Shown: piece after piece, positions 9,764-18,395 of the stretch
Layout: each line of letters starts with the position of its first letter
How positions within the stretch are numbered: the first letter of the stretch is position 1
Assembly (NCBI GenBank): GCA_947447525.1
Contig: CANFJL010000006.1
Coordinates: 1 to 64,000 of the forward strand
DNA length: 64,000 bases
Reading direction: 5' to 3'
Source: Flavobacteriales bacterium
Lineage (GTDB): Bacteria; Bacteroidota; Bacteroidia; Flavobacteriales_D; Crocinitomicaceae
Notes under the pieces: model-generated
Told to the model about the DNA's origin: nothing
Databases searched by the model: none
What the model saw: the letters and a program-made list of their open reading frames with translations, nothing else
Made by a program: the position numbers and the translations under genes

Positions 9764-9806
9764 TGATTAAATAATAGTCAATTTATTTGATTAAAAACTA
9801 ATCAAA
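9764..9806. promoter_or_regulatory. dinB: Two tandem dyads, likely operators of the dinB operon
   Basis: Two copies of the same dyad lie 24 bp apart. The first is TGATTA-N5-TAGTCA at 9764-9780. The second is TTTGATTA-N5-TAATCAAA at 9786-9806, a perfect 8-bp inverted repeat. The second lies between a TTTG (9786-9789) and the -7-like box TAATTTTG (9812-9819), where a bound repressor would block RNA polymerase. Which regulator binds is unknown. The position before a mutagenesis operon makes a DNA-damage-responsive repressor a reasonable guess. Confidence 0.5.
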
Positions 9807-9811
9807 ATCAT

Positions 9812-9819
9812 TAATTTTG
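9812..9819 (+). promoter_or_regulatory. dinB: -7 box (TAATTTTG) for dinB-dnaE
   Basis: A perfect TAnnTTTG match 53 nt upstream of the dinB ATG. The nearest upstream TTG-type element (9786-9789) is 22 nt away, slightly longer than the usual 19-21 nt, so the promoter may be weak unless controlled by the overlapping dyad. Confidence 0.4.
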
Positions 9820-9872
9820 TTTCACTCAAAGATAGACAATCCAAAGTATAATTATTTAATTTTTTTTCTAAA

Positions 9873-11024
9873 ATGACATTTTTGCGCGCTATTGTTCACA
9901 TGGATTTGGATACTTTTTTTGTTTCTTGTGAACGCTTGTTGGACAGTCGTTTAGAGGGGCGACCCATTTTGATCGGAGGAATGAGTGATCGTGGTGTCGT
10001 TGCTTCTTGTAGTTATGAGGCAAGGCGTTTTGGTATTCATGCTGCGATGCCTATGAAAATGGCGAGAGATCGTTGTCCTGAAGCGGTTGTTATTAAAGCA
10101 AATTCGGCTACTTACAGTAAGTATTCAAGAATGGTCACCGAGATTATAGCAGAAGCATCTCCGGTCTATGAAAAGTCATCTATCGATGAGTTCTACATTG
10201 ATTTTACGGGAATGGACAAGTACTTTGGGACTTTGCGTTATGCTTCAGAATTGAGACAGCGCATTTTGCGTGAAACGGGTTTGCCGATTTCTTTCGGTTT
10301 ATCACAGAATAAAACAGTGTCTAAAATTGCTACAGGTGAAGCGAAACCCAACAATCAAATCAAAATAGAAGTTGGTGAGGAGCGTAATTTCTTGGCGCCT
10401 TTGTCTGTGCGTAAAATTCCAATGGTAGGGATTAAAACCTATCAAACTTTGTGTAATCTCGGGGTTCGTAAAATACAAACGATTCAAGAAATGCCTATGG
10501 AAATGATGCAGAGTGCTCTGGGTGAAAACGGTGTTTCTATTTGGAAAAAAGCACAAGGTCTTGACCTTTCTCCTGTGGAACAATACAATGAACGCAAGTC
10601 TATTTCAACGGAGCGCACTTTTGAAAATGATACGATTGATGTCTTTAAACTTAAAAGCGTTTTAGTTGCTATGGCGGAGCATTTGGCCTTTCAGTTGCGC
10701 AACCAAGATAAAGTATCTGGTTGTGTCACTATTAAGATACGCTATGCAGATTTTCAAACGTATACTTTGCAAAAACAAATTCCCTATACCGCAGCAGATC
10801 ATGATTTTTTACCCGTTGTCAAAGAACTGTTCGAAAAGATTTACCAAAGACGCTTATTGGTGCGCTTAATTGGTTTGCGCTATAGTGCTTTAGTTGCCGG
10901 AAATCATCAGTTGCGCCTTTTTGATGATGCTGTTGATTATGCTAGTCTTTACAAGGCATTAGATCATATTCGCTTGCGCTATGGGGAGCGTTCTGTTATG
11001 CGTGCTATCGGAATGAATTCTTAA
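9873..11024 (+). CDS. dinB: Y-family DNA polymerase (DinB/Pol IV-like)
   Basis: The 383-residue protein is a Y-family translesion polymerase. Visible are the catalytic carboxylates in HMDLDTFFVSCER (Asp11, Asp13), with the Phe-Phe steric gate at 15-16, and SSIDEFYID (Asp105, Glu106), then the helix-hairpin-helix segment (VRKIPMVGIKTYQTLCNLG) and the little-finger domain. QLRLF near the C-terminus is a beta-clamp-binding motif of the QLxLF type. It lies 19 nt before a dnaE-like gene, in the order of bacterial mutasome cassettes, so the two likely act together in error-prone repair. The dyads upstream suggest regulated expression. Confidence 0.92.
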   Translation: MTFLRAIVHMDLDTFFVSCERLLDSRLEGRPILIGGMSDRGVVASCSYEARRFGIHAAMPMKMARDRCPEAVVIKANSATYSKYSRMVTEIIAEASPVYEKSSIDEFYIDFTGMDKYFGTLRYASELRQRILRETGLPISFGLSQNKTVSKIATGEAKPNNQIKIEVGEERNFLAPLSVRKIPMVGIKTYQTLCNLGVRKIQTIQEMPMEMMQSALGENGVSIWKKAQGLDLSPVEQYNERKSISTERTFENDTIDVFKLKSVLVAMAEHLAFQLRNQDKVSGCVTIKIRYADFQTYTLQKQIPYTAADHDFLPVVKELFEKIYQRRLLVRLIGLRYSALVAGNHQLRLFDDAVDYASLYKALDHIRLRYGERSVMRAIGMNS

Positions 11025-11043
11025 AAAAAATATAATACTACGC

Positions 11044-14007
11044 GTGAAAACTTATTCGCATTTTAGTTTGAAATATGGTGTCCTTTCTCCTGAAGAATTG
11101 GTCGATTGGGCACTTGAAGCAGGGTACGAAAGTGTCTGTTTGACAGACATTAATTCTACTGGAGCTGTAATGGCCTTTGTAAGAGCAGCACAACGCAAAG
11201 GAATTAAAGCAATTGTTGGTGCAGAATTGTGCAATGGTAATGTACTTAAAGCGACCGTAATCGCAAAGAATAACAGGGGTTTACATGAGTTGAATGTTTT
11301 TATTTCTCAGTACTTACACCGTAATTTACCCTTTCCTGATGAATTGCCGCATTTGGGTTCTTGTATTATTTTTTACCCCTTGACTTTTAAGCGACGCGCA
11401 TTAAAGGAAAATGAGTTCTTCCAAATCTCGAGTAATATGTTGCTCAATTGCGCTTGGCAATTTCCCGAGCTTCCTAAAAATAAAATAGTAGCATTGGATC
11501 TCATGATTTTTCGGTCTAAACGCGATTTTAATACCCATCGATTGTTGCGCGCCATTCATTTAAATTGTCTCTTATCAATGCTTCCAGTAGATCAACAAGC
11601 AGCTGAAACAGCACTTTTAATCTCTCGTGAACATTGGGAAGTAGCGTATATAGATTTTCCTGATTACCTCAATAAAACAAAGGAGTTGTTTGGTCAATGT
11701 CAGGTTCATTTTTCTTTTGGAGAGGAAGCTACACCTCAGAATCCAGCAACTTATACAGGTTCAAAAAAGGAAGATGAACAGCTATTGCGTCAACTTTGTG
11801 CAGATGGACTTGCCTATCGATACACAACGATTACAGATGAAATTATAGCCCGCATTGAAAAAGAAATCGAAATTATTAGTCAGAAAGATTTCTTGTCCTA
11901 TTTTTTAATTACTTGGGATTTTACTTCTTTCGCTCGGTCAAAACAGTTTTTTTATGTCGGAAGAGGTAGTGGTGCCAATAGTATTGTAGCTTATCTACTG
12001 CGCATTACAGATGTTGACCCCCTTGAATTAGATTTGTATTTTGAGCGTTTTATCAATCTCTATCGCAAAACACCTCCTGATTTTGATATTGATTTCTCCT
12101 GGAAAGATAGGGATGAAGTAATTGATTATATCTTTCAACGCTTTCCTCATGCTACTTGGCTTTGTACGTATTCCACTTTTCAATATCGAGCTACCGTAAG
12201 GGCTTTAGGGAAAGTTTTTGGTTTGCCGAAAACAGAAATTGATCAATTAAGCCAGGGTGTTTTTGCGGTCGATCAATTGGATAAAGTCTCTTCCTTAGTC
12301 TTGCGTTACACGAAGTACATTCAAGGTTTGCCCTCTCATCTAAGTGTGCATTCTGGAGGTATTGTGATCAGTGAAAAACCGATGACTTGGTTTTCTGCTA
12401 CTTTCCTACCACCAAAAGCTTATCCTACCACCCAATTCTCCATGTTAGAGGCAGAAGATGTTGGACTTTTTAAGTTCGATGTGCTCAGTCAAAGAGGATT
12501 GGGGAAAATTCGTGAATGTCTAGATGTTATTGCTTATAATCAACCCGATGCTCAGGTGCATGATATTCATGACATTTCTTTTTTGAAGCAAGATATAGCA
12601 ATTAGAACGCTTCTTCTCGAGACAAAGGTGTTGGGGTGTTTCTATGTCGAATCTCCCGCAATGCGTATGTTATTGACCAAACTTAAGGTGCAAAGTTATA
12701 TAGAACTCGTCGCTGCAAGTTCTATTATTCGTCCAGGAGTGGCTCAGTCTGGAATGATGCGTGAATATATTCTTAGACATAAGGATCCTGAGCGAAGAAA
12801 ACAAGCACACCCTCTGCTGTTGGAAATAATGCCCGAAACTTATGGTGTTATGGTATATCAAGAAGATGTGATTAAAGTCGCACACTTTTTTGGTGGATTA
12901 AGTCTGGGTGAAGCTGATGTTTTACGAAGAGGAATGTCGGGAAAATTTCGTTCAAGAAATGAATTTCAAAGTGTCAGAGATCGTTTTTTTGAAAATTGTG
13001 AACAGCAAGGTCATACAGATGAAATCACTCGAACCGTTTGGGCACAGATTGAAAGTTTTGCTGGTTATGCTTTTTCTAAAGGACACTCGGCTTCTTATGC
13101 CGTTGAGAGTTATCAAAGTCTGTATCTAAAAGCCCATTTCCCTTTAGAATATATGGTGGCAACGATTAATAACTTCGGTGGCTATTACCGGACTGAAATT
13201 TATGTACATGAAGCCCGCCGTTTTGGTGCTCTTATTGAACCGCCATCTCTAAATGAAGGAGCTCATGCGTGTTTACTCAAAGGCAAGCGTTTGATATTGG
13301 GCTTTATGTTAATCGAAGGATTGGAAATAAATATGGTTCAAGATCTTCTCCAAGATCGTTTGGAAAATGGTCCCTTTTTAAATTTTGATGACTTAATGAA
13401 ACGCCTGAGGATTCCAATCGAACAATTGTCACTTTTGATCCGGATTGGAGCACTTAGGGATTTTGAGGAGGATCGTAAATCATTACTTTGGAAAGCGCAC
13501 TTCTACCTAAATAAAAATAAAGCTCCGCGAAATGATGTGAGTTTGTTTCCTGAAGCTCCGCCCGTATTTAAGTTGCCCAATTTGCCAGAACAAGTGTTTG
13601 AGTCGGCCTTTGAGCAAATTGAATTACTTGGCTTTCCTTTATGCAATCCCTTTGATTTATTAGCGGTAAAGAATCTAGGAAATTTAACAACACAAAATTC
13701 GGTCCAATTGATGATGCGTTCTTTAGGATGTATTTTTGAAATAAGTGCATACTTAGTATCCGTCAAACGCTCCAAAACAAGCAAGGGTACACTGATGAAT
13801 TTTGGCACTTTTATCGATTTCCATGGTGATACTTTAGATACGGTCCATTTTCCGGAAGCAGTTCGAAAATATCCATTTATGGGCAAGGGAATTTACCGAA
13901 TGAAAGGTCGTGTCACAGAGGAATTTGGATATTATTCTCTCGAGGTAGGACAAATGGAAAAATTGCCCTTTGTAGATGATGTGCGCTATAAAGAGTTGGG
14001 GGTTTAA
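11044..14007 (+). CDS. Error-prone DNA polymerase III alpha subunit (DnaE2/ImuC-like)
   Basis: The 987-residue C-family polymerase starts with GTG. Its palm domain has the glycine-rich VGRGSGANSIVAYLLR (305-320) and PDFDIDF (345-351, catalytic Asp347 and Asp349), with a further Asp in FKFDVL. It is shorter than replicative DnaE (about 1160 residues) and lacks much of the C-terminal region. The PHP domain at the N-terminus looks degraded: replicative HVHSxYSLLDG is YSHFSLKYGVLS here, and LTDHGN is LTDINS, so metal-binding His residues are gone. This and the operon with dinB point to a translesion polymerase, not the replicase. A separate replicative dnaE should exist elsewhere. Confidence 0.88.
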   Translation: MKTYSHFSLKYGVLSPEELVDWALEAGYESVCLTDINSTGAVMAFVRAAQRKGIKAIVGAELCNGNVLKATVIAKNNRGLHELNVFISQYLHRNLPFPDELPHLGSCIIFYPLTFKRRALKENEFFQISSNMLLNCAWQFPELPKNKIVALDLMIFRSKRDFNTHRLLRAIHLNCLLSMLPVDQQAAETALLISREHWEVAYIDFPDYLNKTKELFGQCQVHFSFGEEATPQNPATYTGSKKEDEQLLRQLCADGLAYRYTTITDEIIARIEKEIEIISQKDFLSYFLITWDFTSFARSKQFFYVGRGSGANSIVAYLLRITDVDPLELDLYFERFINLYRKTPPDFDIDFSWKDRDEVIDYIFQRFPHATWLCTYSTFQYRATVRALGKVFGLPKTEIDQLSQGVFAVDQLDKVSSLVLRYTKYIQGLPSHLSVHSGGIVISEKPMTWFSATFLPPKAYPTTQFSMLEAEDVGLFKFDVLSQRGLGKIRECLDVIAYNQPDAQVHDIHDISFLKQDIAIRTLLLETKVLGCFYVESPAMRMLLTKLKVQSYIELVAASSIIRPGVAQSGMMREYILRHKDPERRKQAHPLLLEIMPETYGVMVYQEDVIKVAHFFGGLSLGEADVLRRGMSGKFRSRNEFQSVRDRFFENCEQQGHTDEITRTVWAQIESFAGYAFSKGHSASYAVESYQSLYLKAHFPLEYMVATINNFGGYYRTEIYVHEARRFGALIEPPSLNEGAHACLLKGKRLILGFMLIEGLEINMVQDLLQDRLENGPFLNFDDLMKRLRIPIEQLSLLIRIGALRDFEEDRKSLLWKAHFYLNKNKAPRNDVSLFPEAPPVFKLPNLPEQVFESAFEQIELLGFPLCNPFDLLAVKNLGNLTTQNSVQLMMRSLGCIFEISAYLVSVKRSKTSKGTLMNFGTFIDFHGDTLDTVHFPEAVRKYPFMGKGIYRMKGRVTEEFGYYSLEVGQMEKLPFVDDVRYKELGV

Positions 14008-14017
14008 GGTGACCCTA

Positions 14018-14046
14018 TTGAAAATTCTATTAATGTAGTACCTTTG
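14018..14046 (+). promoter_or_regulatory. Promoter of DEAD-box helicase gene
   Basis: TTG at 14018-14020, an 18-nt spacer and TACCTTTG at 14039-14046 match the Bacteroidota vegetative promoter. Only 4 nt separate the -7 box from the ATG at 14051, so the mRNA would begin at or next to the start codon. Confidence 0.55.
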
Positions 14047-14050
14047 TCCT

Positions 14051-15268
14051 ATGAAATTCAAGGATTATCCCATTTCTTCATTAATTAAAGGTCAACTTGA
14101 AAAGTTAGGTTTTTCGAGACCTACAGATATTCAACACCGCGCTATAAAACATATTCTTGATGGGGAAGATGTCATGGCTGTTGCGCAAACCGGAACTGGT
14201 AAAACAGCCGCGTTTGTGATTCCAGTGATTCACCATCTTTTGAATCCAAAAGATTTAAAGAAAAAACAAATTAGATGTTTGGTAATGGTTCCAACGCGTG
14301 AATTAGCCAAGCAAATTTCTGAAGTGTTTAAGGAAATTGGTGCAGCCACTAAATTAAAAACACTGGGCCTGTTTGGTGGTGTAGATCAAGAGGATCAAAT
14401 TCATCAATTGCAACACAAAGTTGATATTTTGGTAACGACTCCTGGTCGTATGTTTGATCTTGTTTCACAAGGTTTTATTGATTTATCTAAGGTAGAAATC
14501 TTGGTACTTGATGAAGCTGACCTAATGCTAGACCTTGGATTTACAAAAGATATTACAGATGTATTGCGTTTGCTTCCCAAAAAGAGACAAACCTTGTTCT
14601 TCACAGCGACAATTTCAAAAAAAATAAAATCCTTAGCATACGATGTGGTTCGAGATGCCATTCGCATTCAAATTTCACCTAAAAACCCCGTCGCTAAAAA
14701 TGTTGAGCATGCAGTGGCTTTTATTGAAATGGACGACAAAAGATTTTTTCTTGAGAATATTTTAACTGAATTCGAAACACAAAAATTCATCGTTTTCGTT
14801 CGTACAAAAGTGCGTGCTGAAAGGGTCGTTGCTGCCATGCTTCGTGTTGAAATTGAGACAGAAGCCTTACATGGTGGAATTGAACAAGATAAACGATTTG
14901 CAATTTTGGAACGCTTCAGAAAAGGTGAAAGCCGCGTGCTCATTACTACTGATGTTGCTTGTCGTGGAATTGATATTCCTGATATGGATTATGTTATCAA
15001 TTATGACTTACCGGACAATCCAGAGAATTATGTCCACCGCTGTGGAAGAACGGGTAGAGGAGAATCCAATGGTCAAGCCTTGTCTTTTTGCAGCCCAGAA
15101 GAAAAAGTACTACTCGAAGCCATTGAAGTTTATACAGGTGAAGAAATTCTACATTATGACATCACCTCAGCTGAATATAAGGATATACTTATAGACACAA
15201 CTGATCCAACTTATAATTGGCAGAAATTAATGAACGAATATGATAAAGAAAATAAAGGTTGGGATTAA
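14051..15268 (+). CDS. DEAD-box ATP-dependent RNA helicase (RhlE-like)
   Basis: All superfamily 2 motifs are present in order in the 405-residue protein: Q-motif region (GFSRPTDIQ), AQTGTGKT (Walker A), PTRELA, TTPGR, DEAD (VLDEADLML), TAT (FFTATI, an SAT variant), HGGIEQDKR, TTDVACRGIDIP and HRCGRTGRG. It ends soon after the helicase core, without a long basic tail. Such proteins unwind RNA in ribosome assembly or cold adaptation. The stop codon overlaps that of lon on the other strand by 4 nt. Confidence 0.93.
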   Translation: MKFKDYPISSLIKGQLEKLGFSRPTDIQHRAIKHILDGEDVMAVAQTGTGKTAAFVIPVIHHLLNPKDLKKKQIRCLVMVPTRELAKQISEVFKEIGAATKLKTLGLFGGVDQEDQIHQLQHKVDILVTTPGRMFDLVSQGFIDLSKVEILVLDEADLMLDLGFTKDITDVLRLLPKKRQTLFFTATISKKIKSLAYDVVRDAIRIQISPKNPVAKNVEHAVAFIEMDDKRFFLENILTEFETQKFIVFVRTKVRAERVVAAMLRVEIETEALHGGIEQDKRFAILERFRKGESRVLITTDVACRGIDIPDMDYVINYDLPDNPENYVHRCGRTGRGESNGQALSFCSPEEKVLLEAIEVYTGEEILHYDITSAEYKDILIDTTDPTYNWQKLMNEYDKENKGWD

Positions 15269-17724
15269 ATCTTTGGAGGTAATTCCAAAGTGATGGCATC
15301 GCTCACTTTTTCTTTTGTTAAAGCCAATTCAATTACTTCTTTCATACTACTCACATAATTGATGGTCAATCCTGTAAGGTAACTTGGATTAATTTCATCA
15401 ACATCTTGTTTATTCTTAGCGCAAAGTATTAATTCATGAATTCCTGCTCTTTTTGCTGCAAGAATTTTCTCCTTAATTCCACCAACTGGCAATACATCTC
15501 CTCGTAAAGTGATTTCACCTGTCATGGCCAATCCTTTTTTAATTTTCCGCTGAGAATACAAGGAAGCTAGGGAACTTAACATGGTGATTCCAGCGCTTGG
15601 TCCATCTTTGGGTGTCGCTCCTTCTGGAACATGTATGTGAATGTTGTAATGATCGAAGATTTCTTGTGGAAGTCCAATCCAGTGGCTGTGAGCTTTTAAA
15701 AACTCTAAGGCTATCACTGCACTTTCTTTCATAACGTCTCCTAAATTTCCAGTTAAGGTTAATTTTCCTTTTCCCTTTGTAATAGAAGATTCAATAAATA
15801 GAATATCACCACCTACGCTGGTCCACGCCAATCCTGTTACAACACCTGCAACATTGTTATTGGCGTACTTGGTTCTTGATCTTCCAGCACCTAAAAAATT
15901 AAATAAATCTTCAGGGGTTATTTTGTCACTAAATTGTTCGTCTGTAGCTTTTTGCCTAGCACGATTTCTAGTCAATTTGGCAATTACCTTATCCAAGCCT
16001 CTCACGCCAGATTCGTTGGTATATTCTTCAATTAATTTTTCTAGAACTTTTTTATCAATTGAAATGTCTTTTTTATTCAATCCATGCTCCAGAATTTGCT
16101 TGTTTAGTAAATGTCTTTTAGCAATTTCGATTTTCTCTTCAATGGTGTAGCCATTTACTTCAATTATTTCCATTCTATCTCGAAGTGGACCTTGAATTTC
16201 AGCTAAACTATTCGCTGTAGCGATAAAAAGCACCTTAGAAAGATCAAATTCATTTTCTACATAGTTATCGTAAAAAGCACTATTTTGCTCAGGATCTAAT
16301 ACCTCCAACAAGGCAGAAGATGGGTCGCCGTGATTACTTCTCCCTAATTTATCTATTTCATCTAACACAAAAACTGGATTCGCACTACCTGCTTTTTTTA
16401 GATTTTGCATGATGCGCCCTGGCATGGCTCCAATATAGGTTTTTCTGTGTCCTCTAATTTCTGCTTCGTCATGAACTCCACCTAGTGAAACACGAACATA
16501 ATTCCTACCTAATGCTTCAGCGATTGATTTTCCTAATGATGTTTTTCCAACTCCAGGAGGGCCGTAAAAACAAAGGATAGGAGATTTCATATTGCCTTTT
16601 AATTTTAATACAGCTAAATATTCTAAGATGCGTTCCTTTACTTTTTCCATGCCGAAATGATCTCGATCTAAGATTTTTTTAGCGCGTTTTAAGTCAAGAT
16701 TGTCTTTTGAATAAACAGACCAAGGAAGGTCCAGAAGTAAGTCTAGGAAATTTAATTGAACCGTATACTCAGCTCCCTGAGGATTCATCCGATGTAATTT
16801 TTCTAATTCCTTGTGAAAAGTTTTAGATACCGCTTCGGACCAATTTTTCTTCTCAGCTCGATTTCTTAATTCAATGATATCTTGTTCCTGAGGATTATCT
16901 CCCAATTCTTCTTGAATCGTGCGCATTTGTTGATGCAAGAAATAATCGCGTTGTTGCTTATCAAGGTCTTTCTTAACGCGATTTTGTATTTCATTACGCA
17001 TCTCCAACATTTGAATTTCAATGGTCAAATGTTCCATCACCATCATGACTCTTTTCTCCATGTCCATCTCTTCTAACATCTCTTGTTTTTTAGAGACATC
17101 AGCATTCATGTTCGAGGAAATGAAGTTGACTAAAAATGTTGGGCTGTCAATATTTCCGATTGCAAATTGAGCTTCCGAAGGAATGTTTGGACTGTCACGA
17201 ATGATTTGAAGTGCTAATTCTTTAATGGTTTTAAACATCATGTTTAATTCCTTATTCTTTTTGTCAAGTTTTTTTTCGCTTAATATGTTAACAGTAGCGC
17301 GCATGTACGGTTCAGTTTGCGTTTCTGTCTCCATTTCAAATCTTCTTTTTCCTTGAATGATAACGGTTGAACTGCCATCGGGCATTTTCAATAGTCGGAT
17401 AATTTGAGCTACGGTTCCTACTTTATGTAAATCATTAAATCCTGGGGCTTCCTCATCTTGATTGCGCTGAGAAACGACACCAATGATCTTATTTCCTTTA
17501 TTTGCCTCTTGAACCAATTTAATTGATTTATCGCGGCCAACAGTAATTGGAATAACGACACCCGGAAACAAAACATTGTTGCGTAAAGGAAGTATAGGTA
17601 AGTCACTCGGAAAGACCTGCTTGTTTACATTCTCCTCTTCTTCTGCAGTAATTAAAGGTATGAATTCTGCATCTGTTTCAATCCCACTGAAACCAAAAAA
17701 ATCATTTTCGAAAATTTCGCTCAT
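15265..17724 (-). CDS. lon: ATP-dependent protease Lon
   Basis: The 819-residue product has the N-terminal substrate domain ([19 protein letters not shown]), a coiled-coil stretch, AAA+ module with Walker [11 protein letters not shown] and Walker [10 protein letters not shown], and the C-terminal Ser-Lys protease with [11 protein letters not shown] (catalytic Ser) and [14 protein letters not shown] (catalytic Lys). It degrades misfolded and regulatory proteins in the cytoplasm. The frame extends to a TTG at 17760, but ATG at 17724 gives the normal [14 protein letters not shown] start. It converges on the helicase gene with overlapping stops; its promoter must lie next to the tandem repeats in the 671-bp gap upstream. 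Confidence 0.95.
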   Translation of the reverse strand: MSEIFENDFFGFSGIETDAEFIPLITAEEEENVNKQVFPSDLPILPLRNNVLFPGVVIPITVGRDKSIKLVQEANKGNKIIGVVSQRNQDEEAPGFNDLHKVGTVAQIIRLLKMPDGSSTVIIQGKRRFEMETETQTEPYMRATVNILSEKKLDKKNKELNMMFKTIKELALQIIRDSPNIPSEAQFAIGNIDSPTFLVNFISSNMNADVSKKQEMLEEMDMEKRVMMVMEHLTIEIQMLEMRNEIQNRVKKDLDKQQRDYFLHQQMRTIQEELGDNPQEQDIIELRNRAEKKNWSEAVSKTFHKELEKLHRMNPQGAEYTVQLNFLDLLLDLPWSVYSKDNLDLKRAKKILDRDHFGMEKVKERILEYLAVLKLKGNMKSPILCFYGPPGVGKTSLGKSIAEALGRNYVRVSLGGVHDEAEIRGHRKTYIGAMPGRIMQNLKKAGSANPVFVLDEIDKLGRSNHGDPSSALLEVLDPEQNSAFYDNYVENEFDLSKVLFIATANSLAEIQGPLRDRMEIIEVNGYTIEEKIEIAKRHLLNKQILEHGLNKKDISIDKKVLEKLIEEYTNESGVRGLDKVIAKLTRNRARQKATDEQFSDKITPEDLFNFLGAGRSRTKYANNNVAGVVTGLAWTSVGGDILFIESSITKGKGKLTLTGNLGDVMKESAVIALEFLKAHSHWIGLPQEIFDHYNIHIHVPEGATPKDGPSAGITMLSSLASLYSQRKIKKGLAMTGEITLRGDVLPVGGIKEKILAAKRAGIHELILCAKNKQDVDEINPSYLTGLTINYVSSMKEVIELALTKEKVSDAITLELPPKI

Positions 17725-17929
17725 TATAAAATTGCGTATTAATAAGTTAGTGCGACACAATGTCAGTATCGCTTGTATTCTTCTTGTGAAAATATTCTTT
17801 AAACAAGGTTTTTACTACATTTCAATAGCTATGCCAATCTTTATTTATAGGAAATTATGGCTGAAAATAGATACTCATTCAAAATTAATCAATCTATTTG
17901 AGAATTTTTAAGCTTTCTCTAATTCTGTA

Positions 17930-18189
17930 AAATAGAGTTAGAGGTTAGAGTTAGGGGGTAGATGAAATTCGAGAGTCCTAAAGTGCCTGGTGAAAAATAG
18001 AGTTAGAGGTTAGAGTTAGAGGATAGATGAAATGAGAGCGTTGAGAAGTGTCTGGTGAAAAATAGAGTTAGAGTTTAGAGCTAGAGGATAGATGAAATGA
18101 GAGAGTTGAGAAGTGCCTGGTGAAAAATAGAGTTAGAGGTTAGAGTTAGAGGATAGATGAAATGAGAGCGTTGAGAAGTGTCTGGTGAA
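17930..18189. repeat. Four tandem 65-bp repeats built from GTTAGAG
   Basis: Four head-to-tail units of exactly 65 bp start at 17930, 17995, 18060 and 18125. Units 2 and 4 are identical. Units 1 and 3 share the variant GCCTGG where 2 and 4 have GTCTGG, so the array may have grown by duplication of a 130-bp pair. Each unit opens with AAATAGAGTTAGAG and contains several GTTAGAG steps. As 65 is not a multiple of 3, the array is not protein-coding. It lies between lon and a T9SS protein gene that is transcribed away from it. There are no unique spacers, so it is not CRISPR. Confidence 0.9.
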
Positions 18190-18209
18190 AAACTAAGTTG
18201 AACATATCG

Positions 18210-18252
18210 CTCTAAACTCTAACTCTAACTCTAACCTCTATGTCTAACCTCT
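18210..18252. repeat. Inverted tail complementary to the 65-bp repeats
   Basis: Twenty-one bases after the array, CTCTAAC steps run in the opposite sense. The 18-nt stretch at 18223-18240 is the exact reverse complement of TAGAGGTTAGAGTTAGAG found inside units 2 and 4. A transcript across 17930-18252 could therefore fold into a long hairpin. The rest of the 18253-18395 gap shows no clear gene or consensus promoter. Confidence 0.8.
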
Positions 18253-18395
18253 GTTTTGTGGGCAAAAGGGGAGGATTTCTTTACTTTTTTACAGGTCTTC
18301 TAGCGCCTCTTGAACCTAAAAAAAATGAGTGATAAAGTCATTTATTTTTTATTAGACAATAATGTTTCTGTATATTTATGGATTAAAAATAAATT

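Noticed and set aside
13503..13886. 127-aa frame on the minus strand inside the dnaE-like gene
   Set aside because: It overlaps the well-supported polymerase coding frame, has no motif and is a shadow of it.
14814..15194. 126-aa frame overlapping the DEAD-box helicase
   Set aside because: Alternate frame of the helicase C-terminal domain, with the helicase motifs intact in the main frame.
17930..18252. CRISPR array
   Set aside because: Repeat units are contiguous and 65 bp long with no unique spacers, and no cas gene is nearby.
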